From Sedimenticola sp. (GTDB taxonomy: Bacteria > Pseudomonadota > Gammaproteobacteria > Chromatiales > Chromatiaceae), in NCBI GenBank assembly GCA_026992075.1, contig JALXAM010000038.1:1-64000 (forward strand): 64,000 nt of DNA, written 5' to 3'. Positions 28,023-38,658 of the stretch are shown here, piece by piece. The translations under genes were made by a program, and so were the position numbers. Numbering within the stretch: the first letter of the stretch is position 1; every line of letters begins with the position of its first letter. The notes under the pieces are model-generated. The model had not been told where the DNA came from. It worked only from the letters and a program-made list of their open reading frames with translations, and ran no database searches.

Positions 28023-29320
28023 GGCTTGAGGCGGTACTCGGCGGAGCGGGCGTGGGCGGTGAGCCCCTCGCCCCGCGCCAGGGTGGAGGCCACCCGGCCC
28101 AGGGTGTCGGCGCCCGCCTCCGAGGCCATGATGAGGCTGGTGCGCTTCTGGAAGTCGTAGACCCCCAGGGGCGAACTGAAGCGGGCGGTGCGGCTGGTGG
28201 GCAGCACGTGGTTGGGGCCGGCGCAGTAGTCCCCCAGGGGCTCGGAGGTGTAGCGCCCCATGAAGATGGCGCCGGCATGGCGGATCTTCCTCGCGTAGTC
28301 GCGGGCGTTCTCCACCGACAGCTCCAGGTGCTCGGGAGCGATGTGGTTGGCGATCATGGCCGCTTCGTCGAGATCCTTCACCTTGATGAGCGCGCCGCGC
28401 TCGCGGAGGGCGGTGGCGATGATCTCGCGCCGCTCCATGGTGGGGAGCAGCTCGTCGATGGCCGCTTCCACCTTGTCGATGAAGGCCGCGTCGGGGCAGA
28501 GCAGGATCGCCTGAGCGTCTTCGTCGTGCTCGGCCTGGCTGAAGAGATCCATGGCGATCCAGGCGGGGTTGGTGCGGCCGTCGCAGATCACCAGGATCTC
28601 GGAGGGGCCGGCCACCATGTCGATGCCCACCTGCCCGAAGACCGCCCGCTTGGCGGTGGCCACATAGATGTTGCCGGGCCCCACGATCTTGTCCACGGCT
28701 GGGACGGTCTCGGTGCCCCAGGCGAGGGCCGCCACCGCCTGGGCGCCGCCCACAGCAAAGACCTTGTCCACCCCGGAGACATGGGCCGCGGCCAGCACCA
28801 GCTCGTTGAGTTCGCCGCCGGGGGCGGGCACCACCATCACCAGCTGGCGCACGCCCGCCACCTTGGCGGGGATGGCGTTCATCAGCACCGAGGAGGGATA
28901 GGCCGCCTTGCCGCCGGGCACGTAGAGCCCCACCCGGTCCAGCGGCGTCACCTGCTGGCCCAGGAGAGTGCCGTCGGCCTCCTCGTACTCCCAGCCCGAC
29001 ATCTTCTGCTTCTCGGCGTAGGCGCGGATGCGGGCGGCAGCGGCCTCCAGCGCCTCACGCTGGTTGGCCGGAATGGTGTTCCAGGCCTGCTCCAGCCTCG
29101 AGAGGGGGATCTCCAGGTCGGCGGCGCTGCCCGCCTGCCAGCCGTCGAAGCGGGTGGTGAACTCCACCAGGGCCTCGTCACCGCGGGCGCGGATCTCGGC
29201 GATGATCCCGTTGACGGTATCGTTCACCGACTGGTCGGAGACCCCTTCCCAGGCCAGCAGCTCGTCGAGCTGCTGCTGGAAACCGGGAGCGCTTGCGTCG
29301 AGTTTGCGGATTTCAGCCAT
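28019..29320 (-). CDS. hisD: Histidinol dehydrogenase
   Basis: 433 residues from [14 protein letters not shown]; 13 codons further upstream are open but not homologous. Last two steps of histidine synthesis, NAD and zinc dependent. The signature [17 protein letters not shown] and the IAPEHLEL region are present. It lies 143 bases after hisG, that gap holding REP repeats, and is coupled to hisC. Confidence 0.96.
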   Translation of the reverse strand: MAEIRKLDASAPGFQQQLDELLAWEGVSDQSVNDTVNGIIAEIRARGDEALVEFTTRFDGWQAGSAADLEIPLSRLEQAWNTIPANQREALEAAAARIRAYAEKQKMSGWEYEEADGTLLGQQVTPLDRVGLYVPGGKAAYPSSVLMNAIPAKVAGVRQLVMVVPAPGGELNELVLAAAHVSGVDKVFAVGGAQAVAALAWGTETVPAVDKIVGPGNIYVATAKRAVFGQVGIDMVAGPSEILVICDGRTNPAWIAMDLFSQAEHDEDAQAILLCPDAAFIDKVEAAIDELLPTMERREIIATALRERGALIKVKDLDEAAMIANHIAPEHLELSVENARDYARKIRHAGAIFMGRYTSEPLGDYCAGPNHVLPTSRTARFSSPLGVYDFQKRTSLIMASEAGADTLGRVASTLARGEGLTAHARSAEYRLKP

Positions 29321-29360
29321 GATTCTGGTTGCTTCGGGTTGATTGACGAAAGCCTGCACC

Positions 29361-29466
29361 GTAGGTCGGGCTTAAGCCCGACGATGACCCTTGTTGCCAG
29401 ACAGGGTGTCGGAATGAACCCCGACCTGCGGCGCAGCGATGGGCACGCTTCGCTTTGCCCATCCTA
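29361..29466. repeat. REP pair plus a half-palindrome between hisG and hisD
   Basis: A degenerate inverted pair of the GTAGGTCGGGCTTMAGCCCG repeat (29361-29428) is followed by one half-unit of the GTAGGATGGGC family (29437-29466). The latter overlaps the end of hisG and contributes its TAG stop codon. Confidence 0.8.
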
Positions 29467-30117
29467 CGGCTGCTGTTGCCTCCCCACCGCCTCTTCGAGG
29501 GTTTTCACAAGGGCGGTGATGGTGGCGTGTTTCATCTTCCAGCTCGCCTTGTTCACCACCAGGCGGGAGCTGATGTCCATGATGTGTTCCAGCGGCACCA
29601 GGCCGTTGGCCTTGAGGGTGTTGCCGCTCTCCACCAGGTCCACGATGAGGTCGGCCAGCCCCACCAGGGGAGCCAGCTCCATGGAACCGTAGAGTTTGAT
29701 GATCTCCACCTGCTGGCCGCGTGCCGCGAAGAACTGCTTGGTGGCACGCACGTACTTGGTGGCGATGCGCAACCGCTGGCCCTCCAGGGAGGCGTCCGGT
29801 TTCCCCGCCACCATGAGGCGGCATTTCGCGATCTTCAGGTCCAGCGGCTCGTAGAGCCCTTCGCCACCGTGCTCGAGCAGGGTGTCCTTGCCCGCCACCC
29901 CCAGGTCGGCGGCGCCCCACTGGACGTAGGTGGGCACGTCGGTGGCGCGGATCAGCACCACCTTCACCTGCTCGTGGTTGGTGTCCAGGATCAGCTTGCG
30001 CGAGCGGTCGGGGTCGTCGCGCAGCTCGATGCCGGCATGGCGCAGCAGCGGCAGGGTGTCCTTGAGGATGCGCCCCTTGGCCAGGGCGATGGTGACGGGC
30101 TGTTCGAATCTCATCAT
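29464..30117 (-). CDS. hisG: ATP phosphoribosyltransferase, short form
   Basis: 217 residues, the HisG-short type that lacks the C-terminal regulatory domain and works with His[30 protein letters not shown] and the PRPP loop region [17 protein letters not shown] are present. First step of histidine synthesis. No hisZ is present in this window. The stop codon lies within a dispersed repeat. It follows murA by 4 bases. Confidence 0.95.
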   Translation of the reverse strand: MMRFEQPVTIALAKGRILKDTLPLLRHAGIELRDDPDRSRKLILDTNHEQVKVVLIRATDVPTYVQWGAADLGVAGKDTLLEHGGEGLYEPLDLKIAKCRLMVAGKPDASLEGQRLRIATKYVRATKQFFAARGQQVEIIKLYGSMELAPLVGLADLIVDLVESGNTLKANGLVPLEHIMDISSRLVVNKASWKMKHATITALVKTLEEAVGRQQQP

Positions 30118-30121
30118 CTTC

Positions 30122-31381
<1,260 letters not shown>

Positions 31382-31444
31382 TCAGTGGGCCTGCCAAAAC
31401 GAGATGAAGCCCGCCATGATAAAGAAAATTCCCCGGCGAAGAAA

Positions 31445-31747
31445 TCACTCTGCGGGAAGCGGCGCCTCCTCTCCCAACAGGAAGGGCTCCACGTTGCTCA
31501 CCCGGGCCAGTTCCAGGAGCGCTTCCGGCAAGTCCAGGTAGCGCAGCCGACACCCCTCCCTGGCGGCCAGTTCCAGCCCCTCGAGCAGCAGCGCCAGGGC
31601 GGCGCTGTTGGCATGGGTCACTCCCTCGAGGGAGACTTCCAGGGCCCGTGAGCTGGCGATCCGTGCCGCCAGCTCAGGCCACAACCCGGGTACGGTGTCG
31701 AAATCGAGCCGGCCACCGAACCGACCCAGCTCCAGTCGTTCAGCCAT
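31445..31747 (-). CDS. mlaB: MlaB, STAS-domain protein of the Mla transporter
   Basis: 100 residues from MAERLELGRFGG (open further upstream but not homologous and overlapping mlaC). STAS fold with SLEGVTHANSAALALLLEGL. The cytoplasmic MlaB binds MlaF and stabilises the MlaFEDB lipid transporter. Overlaps mlaC by 8 bases. Confidence 0.88.
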   Translation of the reverse strand: MAERLELGRFGGRLDFDTVPGLWPELAARIASSRALEVSLEGVTHANSAALALLLEGLELAAREGCRLRYLDLPEALLELARVSNVEPFLLGEEAPLPAE

Positions 31748-32360
31748 CACCCTGCTTGCGGTTGTGTTTCTCCAGCGAGGCGATGAGCCCTTCGATGCCG
31801 CCCTTGCGGATCTCGGCGGCAAAGGTGCCCCGGTAGTTGGAGATCAGGCTCACCCCGTCCACCACCACGTCGTACACCTTCCATTCGCCCTGATCGTTGC
31901 GATAGAGCCGGTAATCGATGGGCACCGGCGGCGAGCCGTCGCTGGTGTGGACCTTGGTGCGCACCACCACCCGACGATCCCCCGGTTTGCCACGGAAGGG
32001 GAGATACTCCAGCCGCTCGTCGGAATAGTTGAGAAGCATGATGGCATAGGTACGCACCAGCAGTTCACGGAAATCCCGCGTCAGGCGCCGGCGCTGTTCC
32101 TCGGTGGCCCGGCGCCAGTAACGACCCAGCGCCGATCGGGTCATGCGACGGAAGTCGAAGTGGGGGATCACCTTCTCCTTCACCAGCCGGTAGATGCCAC
32201 TGTTGTCCTTCTCCAGTTCCGTCTTGTGCGCCCGTACCTCCGCCAGCACCTCCTCGGCGGTGTTGCGAACCAGCGCCTGGGGCTCTGGCTCTGCCGCCGG
32301 CAGACAGGCGGTCCAGGCGACCAGCAGCACTCCCAGCAGAATTCCCGTTCTCCTTCTCAT
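31740..32360 (-). CDS. mlaC: MlaC, periplasmic phospholipid-binding protein
   Basis: 206 residues with a signal peptide (RRRTGILLGVLLVAWTACLPAAEPE). Typical MlaC/Ttg2D segments are VIPHFDFRRMTRSALGRYW, SDERLEYLPF and VYDVVVDGVSLISNYR. Carries phospholipids between the outer-membrane and inner-membrane Mla complexes. Confidence 0.95.
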   Translation of the reverse strand: MRRRTGILLGVLLVAWTACLPAAEPEPQALVRNTAEEVLAEVRAHKTELEKDNSGIYRLVKEKVIPHFDFRRMTRSALGRYWRRATEEQRRRLTRDFRELLVRTYAIMLLNYSDERLEYLPFRGKPGDRRVVVRTKVHTSDGSPPVPIDYRLYRNDQGEWKVYDVVVDGVSLISNYRGTFAAEIRKGGIEGLIASLEKHNRKQGDG

Positions 32361-32827
32361 TTGCTTTCCTCCCTGGCCTTCCCGAAGATGAACTGGCCAA
32401 TGACCTCTTCGAGCACCATGGCCGACTGGGTGATCTCGATCTCACTGCCCTCCTTCAGGTAGGTTTCACTACCCCCGGGATCCAGTCCCACGTATTGCTC
32501 TCCCAGCAGCCCTGCGGTGAGGATCTTGGCATAGGTGTCGTCCGGGATGCGGTCGAAACGCTTGTAGATGGCCAGCTTCACCACCGCCTGGTAGCGTTCC
32601 TGGTCGAAGCCAATGCTGGCCACCCGCCCCAGCTCCACCCCGGCCATGGTCACCGGGGCCTTCACCTTGAGGCTGCCGATGTTGTCGAAATGGGCCACCA
32701 CTTCATAGGTGTCGCTGGTGTCCAGCGTGCCCAGGTTGCTCACCTTCATGGCCAGGAAGAAGAGCGCCAGCAGCCCGGCGGCCACGAAGGCGCCCACCGT
32801 GATCTCAACCGTCTTTCCCGTCTTCAT
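32357..32827 (-). CDS. mlaD: MlaD, MCE-domain membrane protein
   Basis: 156 residues. One N-terminal transmembrane helix (about 9-26) and an MCE domain (VVAHFDNIGSLKVKAPVTMAGVELGRV; GLLGEQYVGLDPGG). Forms the hexameric periplasmic ring on MlaE. Overlaps mlaC by 4 bases. Confidence 0.95.
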   Translation of the reverse strand: MKTGKTVEITVGAFVAAGLLALFFLAMKVSNLGTLDTSDTYEVVAHFDNIGSLKVKAPVTMAGVELGRVASIGFDQERYQAVVKLAIYKRFDRIPDDTYAKILTAGLLGEQYVGLDPGGSETYLKEGSEIEITQSAMVLEEVIGQFIFGKAREESK

Positions 32828-32843
32828 TGTTGTTGTCCCGTTC

Positions 32844-33617
32844 CTATTTGAACATCAGCGCCGTGAGCACGAAATCCAGTCCCAGCACCGCCAGCGAGGA
32901 GTGCACCACGGTGCGGGTGGTGGCTCGGCTCACCCCGGCGGAGGTGGGCAGGGAGTTGTAGCCCTGGAACACTGCGATCCAGGTGCAGACGAAACCGAAC
33001 ACCAGGCTCTTGATCACCCCGTTGGCCAGATCCTCGTTCCAGTCGATGCGGGCCTGCATCTGCACCCACCAGGTGCCGTCATCCACGCCCAGCAGGCCCA
33101 CCCCCACGAACCAGCCCCCCAGCACCCCCAGGGCGCTGAACAGGGCGGCCAGCAGCGGCATGGCGAGAAAACCGGCCAGAAAACGGGGCGCCAGCACCCG
33201 CCGCACCGGGTCCACCGCCATCATCTCCAACCCGGAGAGCTGCTCGGTGGCCTTCATCAGGCCGATCTCCGCGGTGAGCGCAGATCCGGCACGACCGGCG
33301 AACAACAGGGCGGTGACCACCGGCCCCAGTTCACGCAGCAGCGAGGCCGCCACCATCACCCCCAGAGCCGATTCCGCCGCGAACTGGGAGAGGATGTAAT
33401 ACCCCTGCAGGGAGAGCACCATGCCCACGAAGAGACCGGAAACGGCGATGATGAGCACGGTGAGCACCCCCACCGAGAAGAGCTGCTCCAGCAACAACCG
33501 CGGCCGCTGCAGCAGCTCGCTCTGCCCTTCCAGAATGCGCAACAGAAGCAGCAGCGCGCGCCCGAGGTGGCGCACCGCCCGGATCCAGCCCGCGCCCAGG
33601 CGTGCCAGCGCCTCCAT
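32844..33617 (-). CDS. mlaE: MlaE, permease of the phospholipid transporter
   Basis: 257 residues, five or six membrane helices, with the family segment [26 protein letters not shown] split by a helix turn, and [11 protein letters not shown]. Membrane core of MlaFEDB; shares one base with the mlaF stop. Confidence 0.95.
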   Translation of the reverse strand: MEALARLGAGWIRAVRHLGRALLLLLRILEGQSELLQRPRLLLEQLFSVGVLTVLIIAVSGLFVGMVLSLQGYYILSQFAAESALGVMVAASLLRELGPVVTALLFAGRAGSALTAEIGLMKATEQLSGLEMMAVDPVRRVLAPRFLAGFLAMPLLAALFSALGVLGGWFVGVGLLGVDDGTWWVQMQARIDWNEDLANGVIKSLVFGFVCTWIAVFQGYNSLPTSAGVSRATTRTVVHSSLAVLGLDFVLTALMFK

Positions 33618-34465
33618 CAGGCCGCTCCCCGGAACAGGTCCCGGGCCAGGTTGGGGGCGGGATAGTGAAAGGGAACCGGCCCATCGGGCAGACCGTGCAT
33701 GAACTGCCGGGTCCAGTCGGAACCGGACTCCAACAGCTGTTGCGGCGGTCCCTGCTCGATCACCCGCCCGTCGGAGATCACATAGACCAGGTCGGCGATG
33801 GCACAGGTCTCCTCCACGTCGTGAGAGACCAGGATGCTGGTGAGCCGCGCCGCGTCGTTGAGCTGCCGGATCAGCTTCACCAGCACCCCCATGGAGATGG
33901 GATCCTGGCCGGTGAAAGGCTCGTCGTACATGATCATCATGGGATCCAGCGCCATGGCCCGCGCCAGGGCCACCCGGCGGGCCATGCCACCCGAGAGTTC
34001 CGCTGGCATCAGGTGCCGTGCCCCGCGCAGTCCCACCGCCTCCAGCTTCAGCAGCACCAGCTTGCGCAGCATGCTTTCGCTCAGGCGGGTGTGCTCTCGC
34101 AGGGGATAGGCGACATTCTCGAACACGTCCAGGTCGGTGAGCAGGGCACCGCTCTGAAACAGCATGCCCATGCGCATGCGCAGCCGGTAGAGTTCCCTGC
34201 GCCCGAGCGTATGCACGTTCAGGCCATCCACCTCGATGGTGCCCCGATCGGGCGTGAGCTGCCCGCCGATGAGCTTGAGCAGGGTGGTCTTGCCGGTTCC
34301 CGAAGGCCCCATGATGGCGGTCACTCTGCCGCGGGGAATGTCGATGTCCACCCCATCGAAGATCTTGCGATCACCCCGACTGAAGTGGAGGTCGCGAATC
34401 TTCACCAGCATCGGTTCGCCCGGTGGCCGGGAACCGGCGACGGAAACCTCCTGCCCCTGTCTCAT
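33617..34465 (-). CDS. mlaF: MlaF, ATPase of the phospholipid transporter
   Basis: 282 residues (an internal Met at residue 19 gives the more usual length of about 264). Walker A GPSGTGKT, signature [14 protein letters not shown], Walker [14 protein letters not shown], switch His in SHDVEET. The C-terminal extension past the ATPase, [14 protein letters not shown], is that used by MlaF to clamp its twin. First gene of mlaFEDCB. Confidence 0.95.
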   Translation of the reverse strand: MRQGQEVSVAGSRPPGEPMLVKIRDLHFSRGDRKIFDGVDIDIPRGRVTAIMGPSGTGKTTLLKLIGGQLTPDRGTIEVDGLNVHTLGRRELYRLRMRMGMLFQSGALLTDLDVFENVAYPLREHTRLSESMLRKLVLLKLEAVGLRGARHLMPAELSGGMARRVALARAMALDPMMIMYDEPFTGQDPISMGVLVKLIRQLNDAARLTSILVSHDVEETCAIADLVYVISDGRVIEQGPPQQLLESGSDWTRQFMHGLPDGPVPFHYPAPNLARDLFRGAA

Positions 34466-34588
34466 TCATGCTCCACGTTACGAAAAACAAGCGTTCGATT
34501 GTCCCGCCCGCCCCGACTGCGGTCAAGAAAAGGAATCCGCGCATCCGCGCGGGCTGTTACTCTGTTTCGGCAATGTTACGCTTTCATT

Positions 34589-34746
34589 AAGGAAGGCCTG
34601 AAAAATTCGGGCCTTCCTTCGGCACAAGGATGTGCCGGCAAAATCGATCGCTGTAAGCGATTGATTTTGTAGCAAGCCGCAAACCGCGTTTGCGGCGCAG
34701 CGCGCCCTGATAAAGCCAAGGATGGCTTTTATCAGGGGTTCCTCTA
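34589..34746. repeat. Cluster of four hairpins, possibly a diverged MITE
   Basis: The interval 34466-34797 has no gene. Within it lie consecutive perfect or near-perfect palindromes: GGAAGGCC...GGCCTTCC (34593-34618), GGCACA...TGTGCC (about 34620-34635), CAAAATC...GATTTTG (about 34639-34670), GCCGCAAAC...GTTTGCGGC (about 34676-34697) and ATAAAGCC...GGCTTTTAT (34710-34733). The right end (TATCAGGGGTTCC) resembles the end of the 160-base MITE at 25861. Confidence 0.6.
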
Positions 34747-34797
34747 AGATGCCGCGAATGCCGGTGCGGAAGATCGCCCAACCCTCACGACCCGACC

Positions 34798-34983
34798 ATG
34801 AGCAATGTCATTCCCTTCAAGCGTCCCACGACCCGGCAACGCCACCGGGGGAACACCCTCTGCCGGCATGGCCACCACAAGTGGAAGATCGACAAGGAGC
34901 GGGTCTTCGACACCAAGGCCGGACGCCTGGTGACTCGATTCGTGTGCAGCCGTTGCGGCGCGGTGCGCACGCAGGCATTGTGA
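34798..34983 (+). CDS. Small zinc-ribbon-like protein
   Basis: 61 residues with two metal-ligand pairs: CRHGHH near the middle and CSRC near the end, spaced as in a zinc ribbon. A basic N-terminus precedes it. Similar tiny proteins are found beside kdsD in gammaproteobacteria; function unknown. It lies 10 bases before the kdsD start, so they are co-transcribed. Confidence 0.75.
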   Translation: MSNVIPFKRPTTRQRHRGNTLCRHGHHKWKIDKERVFDTKAGRLVTRFVCSRCGAVRTQAL

Positions 34984-34993
34984 TCTCCCAGCC

Positions 34994-36034
34994 ATGCTAT
35001 CATCGGTCACAGCATCCAGAGCCTGGGGCGACCGCTTGAACGCATCACCGGAACTGAAGCCCACAGACCGGGAGAAGATCCGGCGGCTGGGGCTGGCCGT
35101 GCTGGAAACGGAAGCCGACGCGGTACAGGCGCTGGCACGGCGCATCGACGGCAACTTCGTGCGCGCCTGCGAGTACCTTCTCGCCTGCCAGGGCCGCATC
35201 GTGGTCACCGGCATGGGCAAATCGGGCCACATCGGCAACAAGATCGCCGCCACCCTGGCGAGCACCGGCAGCCCCGCCTTTTTCGTCCATCCGGGAGAGG
35301 CCAGCCACGGGGATCTGGGAATGATCACGGCAGGAGACGTGGTGCTGGCCCTCTCCAATTCAGGCGAAACCACCGAGATCATCACCATCCTGCCACTGAT
35401 CAAGCGGCTGGGCGTGCCGCTCATCGCCATGACCGGAAACCCCCGCTCCACCCTGGCAAGAGAAGCGGAGGTGAACATCGACGTCAGCGTGGCCAAGGAG
35501 GCCTGCCCTCTCGGCCTTGCCCCCACCGCCAGCACCACCGCCACCTTGGCCATGGGGGACGCCCTGGCGGTGGCTCTGCTGGAGGTGCGCGGTTTCACCG
35601 AGCAGGACTTCGCCCGCTCGCACCCCGGCGGCAGCCTGGGGCGCAAGCTGCTGCTGCACGTGGAGGACATCATGCATCAGGGGGACAAGATTCCCGCGGT
35701 GAACGAATCGGCCACCATCAGCCAGGCGCTGGTGGAGATGACGGCCAAGGGGCTGGGCATGACTGCAGTGGTGGACGACAATCGGCATATTCGCGGCATC
35801 TTCACCGATGGTGATCTGCGTCGTACCCTGGATCGTGGGGTGGACCTCCACGCCACTCCGGTGACCGAGGTGATGACGCCCGGAGGCATCACCACCCGTC
35901 CCGACCGCCTGGCGGCGGAGGCCCTCAAGCTGATGGAGGAGAACCGGATCAACGCCCTGCTGGTGGTGGATGAACAGGGCCGGCTCACCGGCGCGCTCAA
36001 CATGCACGACCTGTTGCGGGCCGGCGTGGTCTGA
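34994..36034 (+). CDS. kdsD: Arabinose-5-phosphate isomerase KdsD
   Basis: 346 residues. SIS isomerase domain (VVTGMGKSGHIGNKIAATLASTGSPAFF, then ALSNSGETTEI) followed by two CBS domains (from about residue 215). Makes arabinose 5-phosphate for Kdo of lipopolysaccharide. First of the kdsD-kdsC-lptCAB group. A TTG at 35036 is an alternative start. Confidence 0.96.
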   Translation: MLSSVTASRAWGDRLNASPELKPTDREKIRRLGLAVLETEADAVQALARRIDGNFVRACEYLLACQGRIVVTGMGKSGHIGNKIAATLASTGSPAFFVHPGEASHGDLGMITAGDVVLALSNSGETTEIITILPLIKRLGVPLIAMTGNPRSTLAREAEVNIDVSVAKEACPLGLAPTASTTATLAMGDALAVALLEVRGFTEQDFARSHPGGSLGRKLLLHVEDIMHQGDKIPAVNESATISQALVEMTAKGLGMTAVVDDNRHIRGIFTDGDLRRTLDRGVDLHATPVTEVMTPGGITTRPDRLAAEALKLMEENRINALLVVDEQGRLTGALNMHDLLRAGVV

Positions 36035-36063
36035 AGTCGACAACTATCCGAGACGAGCAGCCG

Positions 36064-36588
36064 ATGCAGGATATTCTGGAAAAGGCACGCGACATCCGCC
36101 TGGTGATCTTCGACGTGGACGGCGTACTCACCGACGGCAGTCTCTACCTGGGGGACGATGGGCAGGAGTACAAGGCCTTCAACTCCCGGGATGGCCACGG
36201 GATGGTGATGCTGCGCAACAGCGGCGTGGAGATCGGCATCATCACCGGACGCACTTCGGAAGTGGTGCGCATCCGCATGGAGAGCCTGGGCATCAGCCAT
36301 CTCTACCAGGGGCAGCGGGACAAGCGCCCCGCCTATCGGGAGCTGAAACAGAAACTGCAGCTGTCCGACAACCAGATCGCCTATGTGGGTGACGACGTGG
36401 TGGACCTGCCGGTGATGACCCAGGTAGGGCTGGCCATCGCGGTGCAGAACGCTCACTCTTTCACCCGCCAGCACGCCCACTGGACCACCCCTTCGCCGGG
36501 CGGCCGGGGTGCCGCGCGGGAAGTGTGCGAACTGATCATGGAGGCACAGGGCAAGCTCGCCTCCGCGCTGGACGCCTATCTTCGCTGA
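36064..36588 (+). CDS. kdsC: Kdo-8-phosphate phosphatase KdsC
   Basis: 174 residues, HAD fold without a cap domain: FDVDGVLTDGSLYL, ITGRTSEVV, YVGDDVVDLPVM. Releases phosphate from Kdo 8-phosphate. Between kdsD and lptC in the usual order. Confidence 0.96.
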   Translation: MQDILEKARDIRLVIFDVDGVLTDGSLYLGDDGQEYKAFNSRDGHGMVMLRNSGVEIGIITGRTSEVVRIRMESLGISHLYQGQRDKRPAYRELKQKLQLSDNQIAYVGDDVVDLPVMTQVGLAIAVQNAHSFTRQHAHWTTPSPGGRGAAREVCELIMEAQGKLASALDAYLR

Positions 36589-36591
36589 GCC

Positions 36592-37152
36592 GTGCGCCTG
36601 TTTCTGCTCATTGCTCTCCTGGCATTGCTGCTGCTCTCCTGGTGGGCATTGCAGCCGCCGGATTCAGCCGGAAAACTTTCGCCCGGGGCCGACGAGAAGG
36701 ACCGCATCGACTATTTCGTCCGCAATCTCGATCTCACCACCTTCGGCGCCGACGGACTTCCCCTCCGACGCCTTCGCGCAGTGGAGTTGAATCACCTGGA
36801 ACGCAGTGGCAAGACCCTGCTCACCCGTCCCCGCCTGCTGCTGTTCGAGCAGGGACGCCTGCTCTGGGATGCCCGCTCGGAAAAGGGTACGCTTTCCGGC
36901 GACCAGCAATTGCTCCAGCTGCATGGCGAAGTCCTGGTGAACCGGACACAGACTCCCAAGTTGCCCGCCATGCAACTGCAGACCCGCGAGTTGCGGGTCC
37001 GGCCCGCAGAGTCCTACGCGGAAACCGACCAACCCGTCACCGTTCTCAGCGAGGAGAACTGGATCCAAGCCCTGGGCATGCAAGCCTGGCTGCGCCCTCC
37101 CGGCAGGGTCCGTTTCCTGGCCAACACCAGAGCCTACTATGTCATCGACTAG
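36592..37152 (+). CDS. lptC: LptC, lipopolysaccharide transport protein
   Basis: 186 residues from a GTG start, N-terminal membrane anchor (LFLLIALLALLLLSWWAL) and a periplasmic beta-jellyroll. Part of LptB2FGC; overlaps lptA by 14 bases. Confidence 0.9.
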   Translation: MRLFLLIALLALLLLSWWALQPPDSAGKLSPGADEKDRIDYFVRNLDLTTFGADGLPLRRLRAVELNHLERSGKTLLTRPRLLLFEQGRLLWDARSEKGTLSGDQQLLQLHGEVLVNRTQTPKLPAMQLQTRELRVRPAESYAETDQPVTVLSEENWIQALGMQAWLRPPGRVRFLANTRAYYVID

Positions 37153-37639
37153 AACGATTTTCCTGATGCTTCTGCTCCTGGCCGCAGGCGGCGCCCTGGC
37201 CCTCCCCGAGGATCGGGACGCACCGGTGGAGATCGAATCCGACCAGGCGGATATCGATCAAGGGGAGGCGCGCACCATCTTCACCGGCCATGTCCGGGTC
37301 ACCCAGGGCACCTTCACTCTGTGGGCCGATCGGCTGGTGGTGCAGTACCGGAACGGCGAACCCTACGAGATCACCGCCACCGGCAACCCGGCACGTTTCC
37401 GCGAATTGCCGGAAAAGGGCAAGGACTGGGTGAAGGGCAGTGGCCAGCGCATTCTCTACCGCTTTCATGCCGATGACGTGGTTCTCACCGGCAATGCAGA
37501 ATTGCAGCAGAACGCCGACAGCTTTCGCAGCGACCGCATCGTCTACGACCGCAAGACGGCCCGCTTGAAGGCCGGCAAGGCGGTGGGGGGCAAGCGAGTG
37601 CACGTGATTCTCCAGCCGGCGAAGAAGGAGAATCCGTGA
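37139..37639 (+). CDS. lptA: LptA, periplasmic lipopolysaccharide bridge protein
   Basis: 166 residues with a signal peptide ([18 protein letters not shown]) and the OstA-type domain: [34 protein letters not shown]. Bridges inner and outer membranes for LPS delivery. Overlaps lptB by 4 bases. Confidence 0.95.
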   Translation: MSSTRTIFLMLLLLAAGGALALPEDRDAPVEIESDQADIDQGEARTIFTGHVRVTQGTFTLWADRLVVQYRNGEPYEITATGNPARFRELPEKGKDWVKGSGQRILYRFHADDVVLTGNAELQQNADSFRSDRIVYDRKTARLKAGKAVGGKRVHVILQPAKKENP

Positions 37640-38361
37640 GCTTTCTCACCGCGGAGGGATTGGAGAAACACTACCACCTGAAACCGGTGGTAGATGGAGT
37701 CTCATTGCACGTGGACGAAGGCGAGATCGTGGGGCTGCTGGGCCCCAATGGCGCCGGAAAAACCACCTGCTTCTACATGATCATGGGCCTGATCACCGCA
37801 GATGCGGGGAATATTTTTCTGGGCGGGCGTGATCTCACCCTCAAGCCCATGCACATACGGGCACGTCACGGGCTGGGCTACCTGGCCCAGGAACCTTCCA
37901 TATTCCGCCACCTGAGCGCGGAAGACAACCTGCTGGCGGTGCTGGAGCTGCGCAAGGGGCTCAATCGAGCCGCTCGCAAGGAAAGATGTGATCAGCTGCT
38001 CCATGAGTTCGGTATCGCCCACCTGCGTGACAAGCCTGCCATCAGCCTCTCTGGCGGCGAACGACGACGACTGGAAATCGCCCGCTCCCTGGCCACGGAA
38101 CCCCGTATCATTCTTCTGGACGAACCCTTCGCCGGCGTGGACCCCATCTCGGTGGCGGAGATCCAGCAGGCGGTGGCCCGGCTGGCGGCCAGGGGGATCG
38201 CCATCCTCATCACCGACCACAATGTGCGTGAGACCCTGGGCATCTGCGAGCGGGCCTACATCATGGCCGATGGCACCGTGCTGGCACAGGGGACCCCGGA
38301 AGAGATCCTGGCCAACCCCGAAGTGCGGGAGCGCTACCTGGGGGCCCACTTCCGTCTCTGA
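37636..38361 (+). CDS. lptB: LptB, ATPase of the LPS exporter
   Basis: 241 residues. Walker [10 protein letters not shown], signature [15 protein letters not shown], Walker [14 protein letters not shown], switch His ITDHNVRET. Energises LPS extraction. The usual next gene, rpoN, follows, but here a MITE-like element is inserted between them. Confidence 0.97.
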   Translation: MSFLTAEGLEKHYHLKPVVDGVSLHVDEGEIVGLLGPNGAGKTTCFYMIMGLITADAGNIFLGGRDLTLKPMHIRARHGLGYLAQEPSIFRHLSAEDNLLAVLELRKGLNRAARKERCDQLLHEFGIAHLRDKPAISLSGGERRRLEIARSLATEPRIILLDEPFAGVDPISVAEIQQAVARLAARGIAILITDHNVRETLGICERAYIMADGTVLAQGTPEEILANPEVRERYLGAHFRL

Positions 38362-38403
38362 CATCCTTGGGAGAAAACTCTCATTGACTGTCACCATCTC
38401 CTT

Positions 38404-38558
38404 GGAACCCCTGATCCATGAACTCGCATCCTGCATCCCTCCTGCCGGATTACTGCGTTGAACTTTCTGTCAAAAGCCGGCCATTGGCTGCGAACTTCGC
38501 CTTTTACTCGAACCGGAGGGGCGCAACCTGCTTCGTCCAGGATCAAATCAGGAGTTCC
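38404..38558. mobile_element. MITE-like element, copy 2
   Basis: 155 bases, clearly the same element as 25861-26020. Ends are GGAACCCCTGAT on the left and ATCAGGAGTTCC on the right. Interior blocks such as CATGAACTCGCATC, GATTACTGCGTTGAA and GCGAACTTCGCCTT are shared, and the left arm has a short deletion. No coding capacity. Lies in the lptB-rpoN gap. Confidence 0.85.
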
Positions 38559-38658
38559 TTTGTGACCTGGATCAATAGCCACCATTTCAGTTGGCCCACC
38601 GGCATGGGCTAAACTATCCTTCAGTGACCATGGGCTACGAAGGAACCCAAACTCCCTG

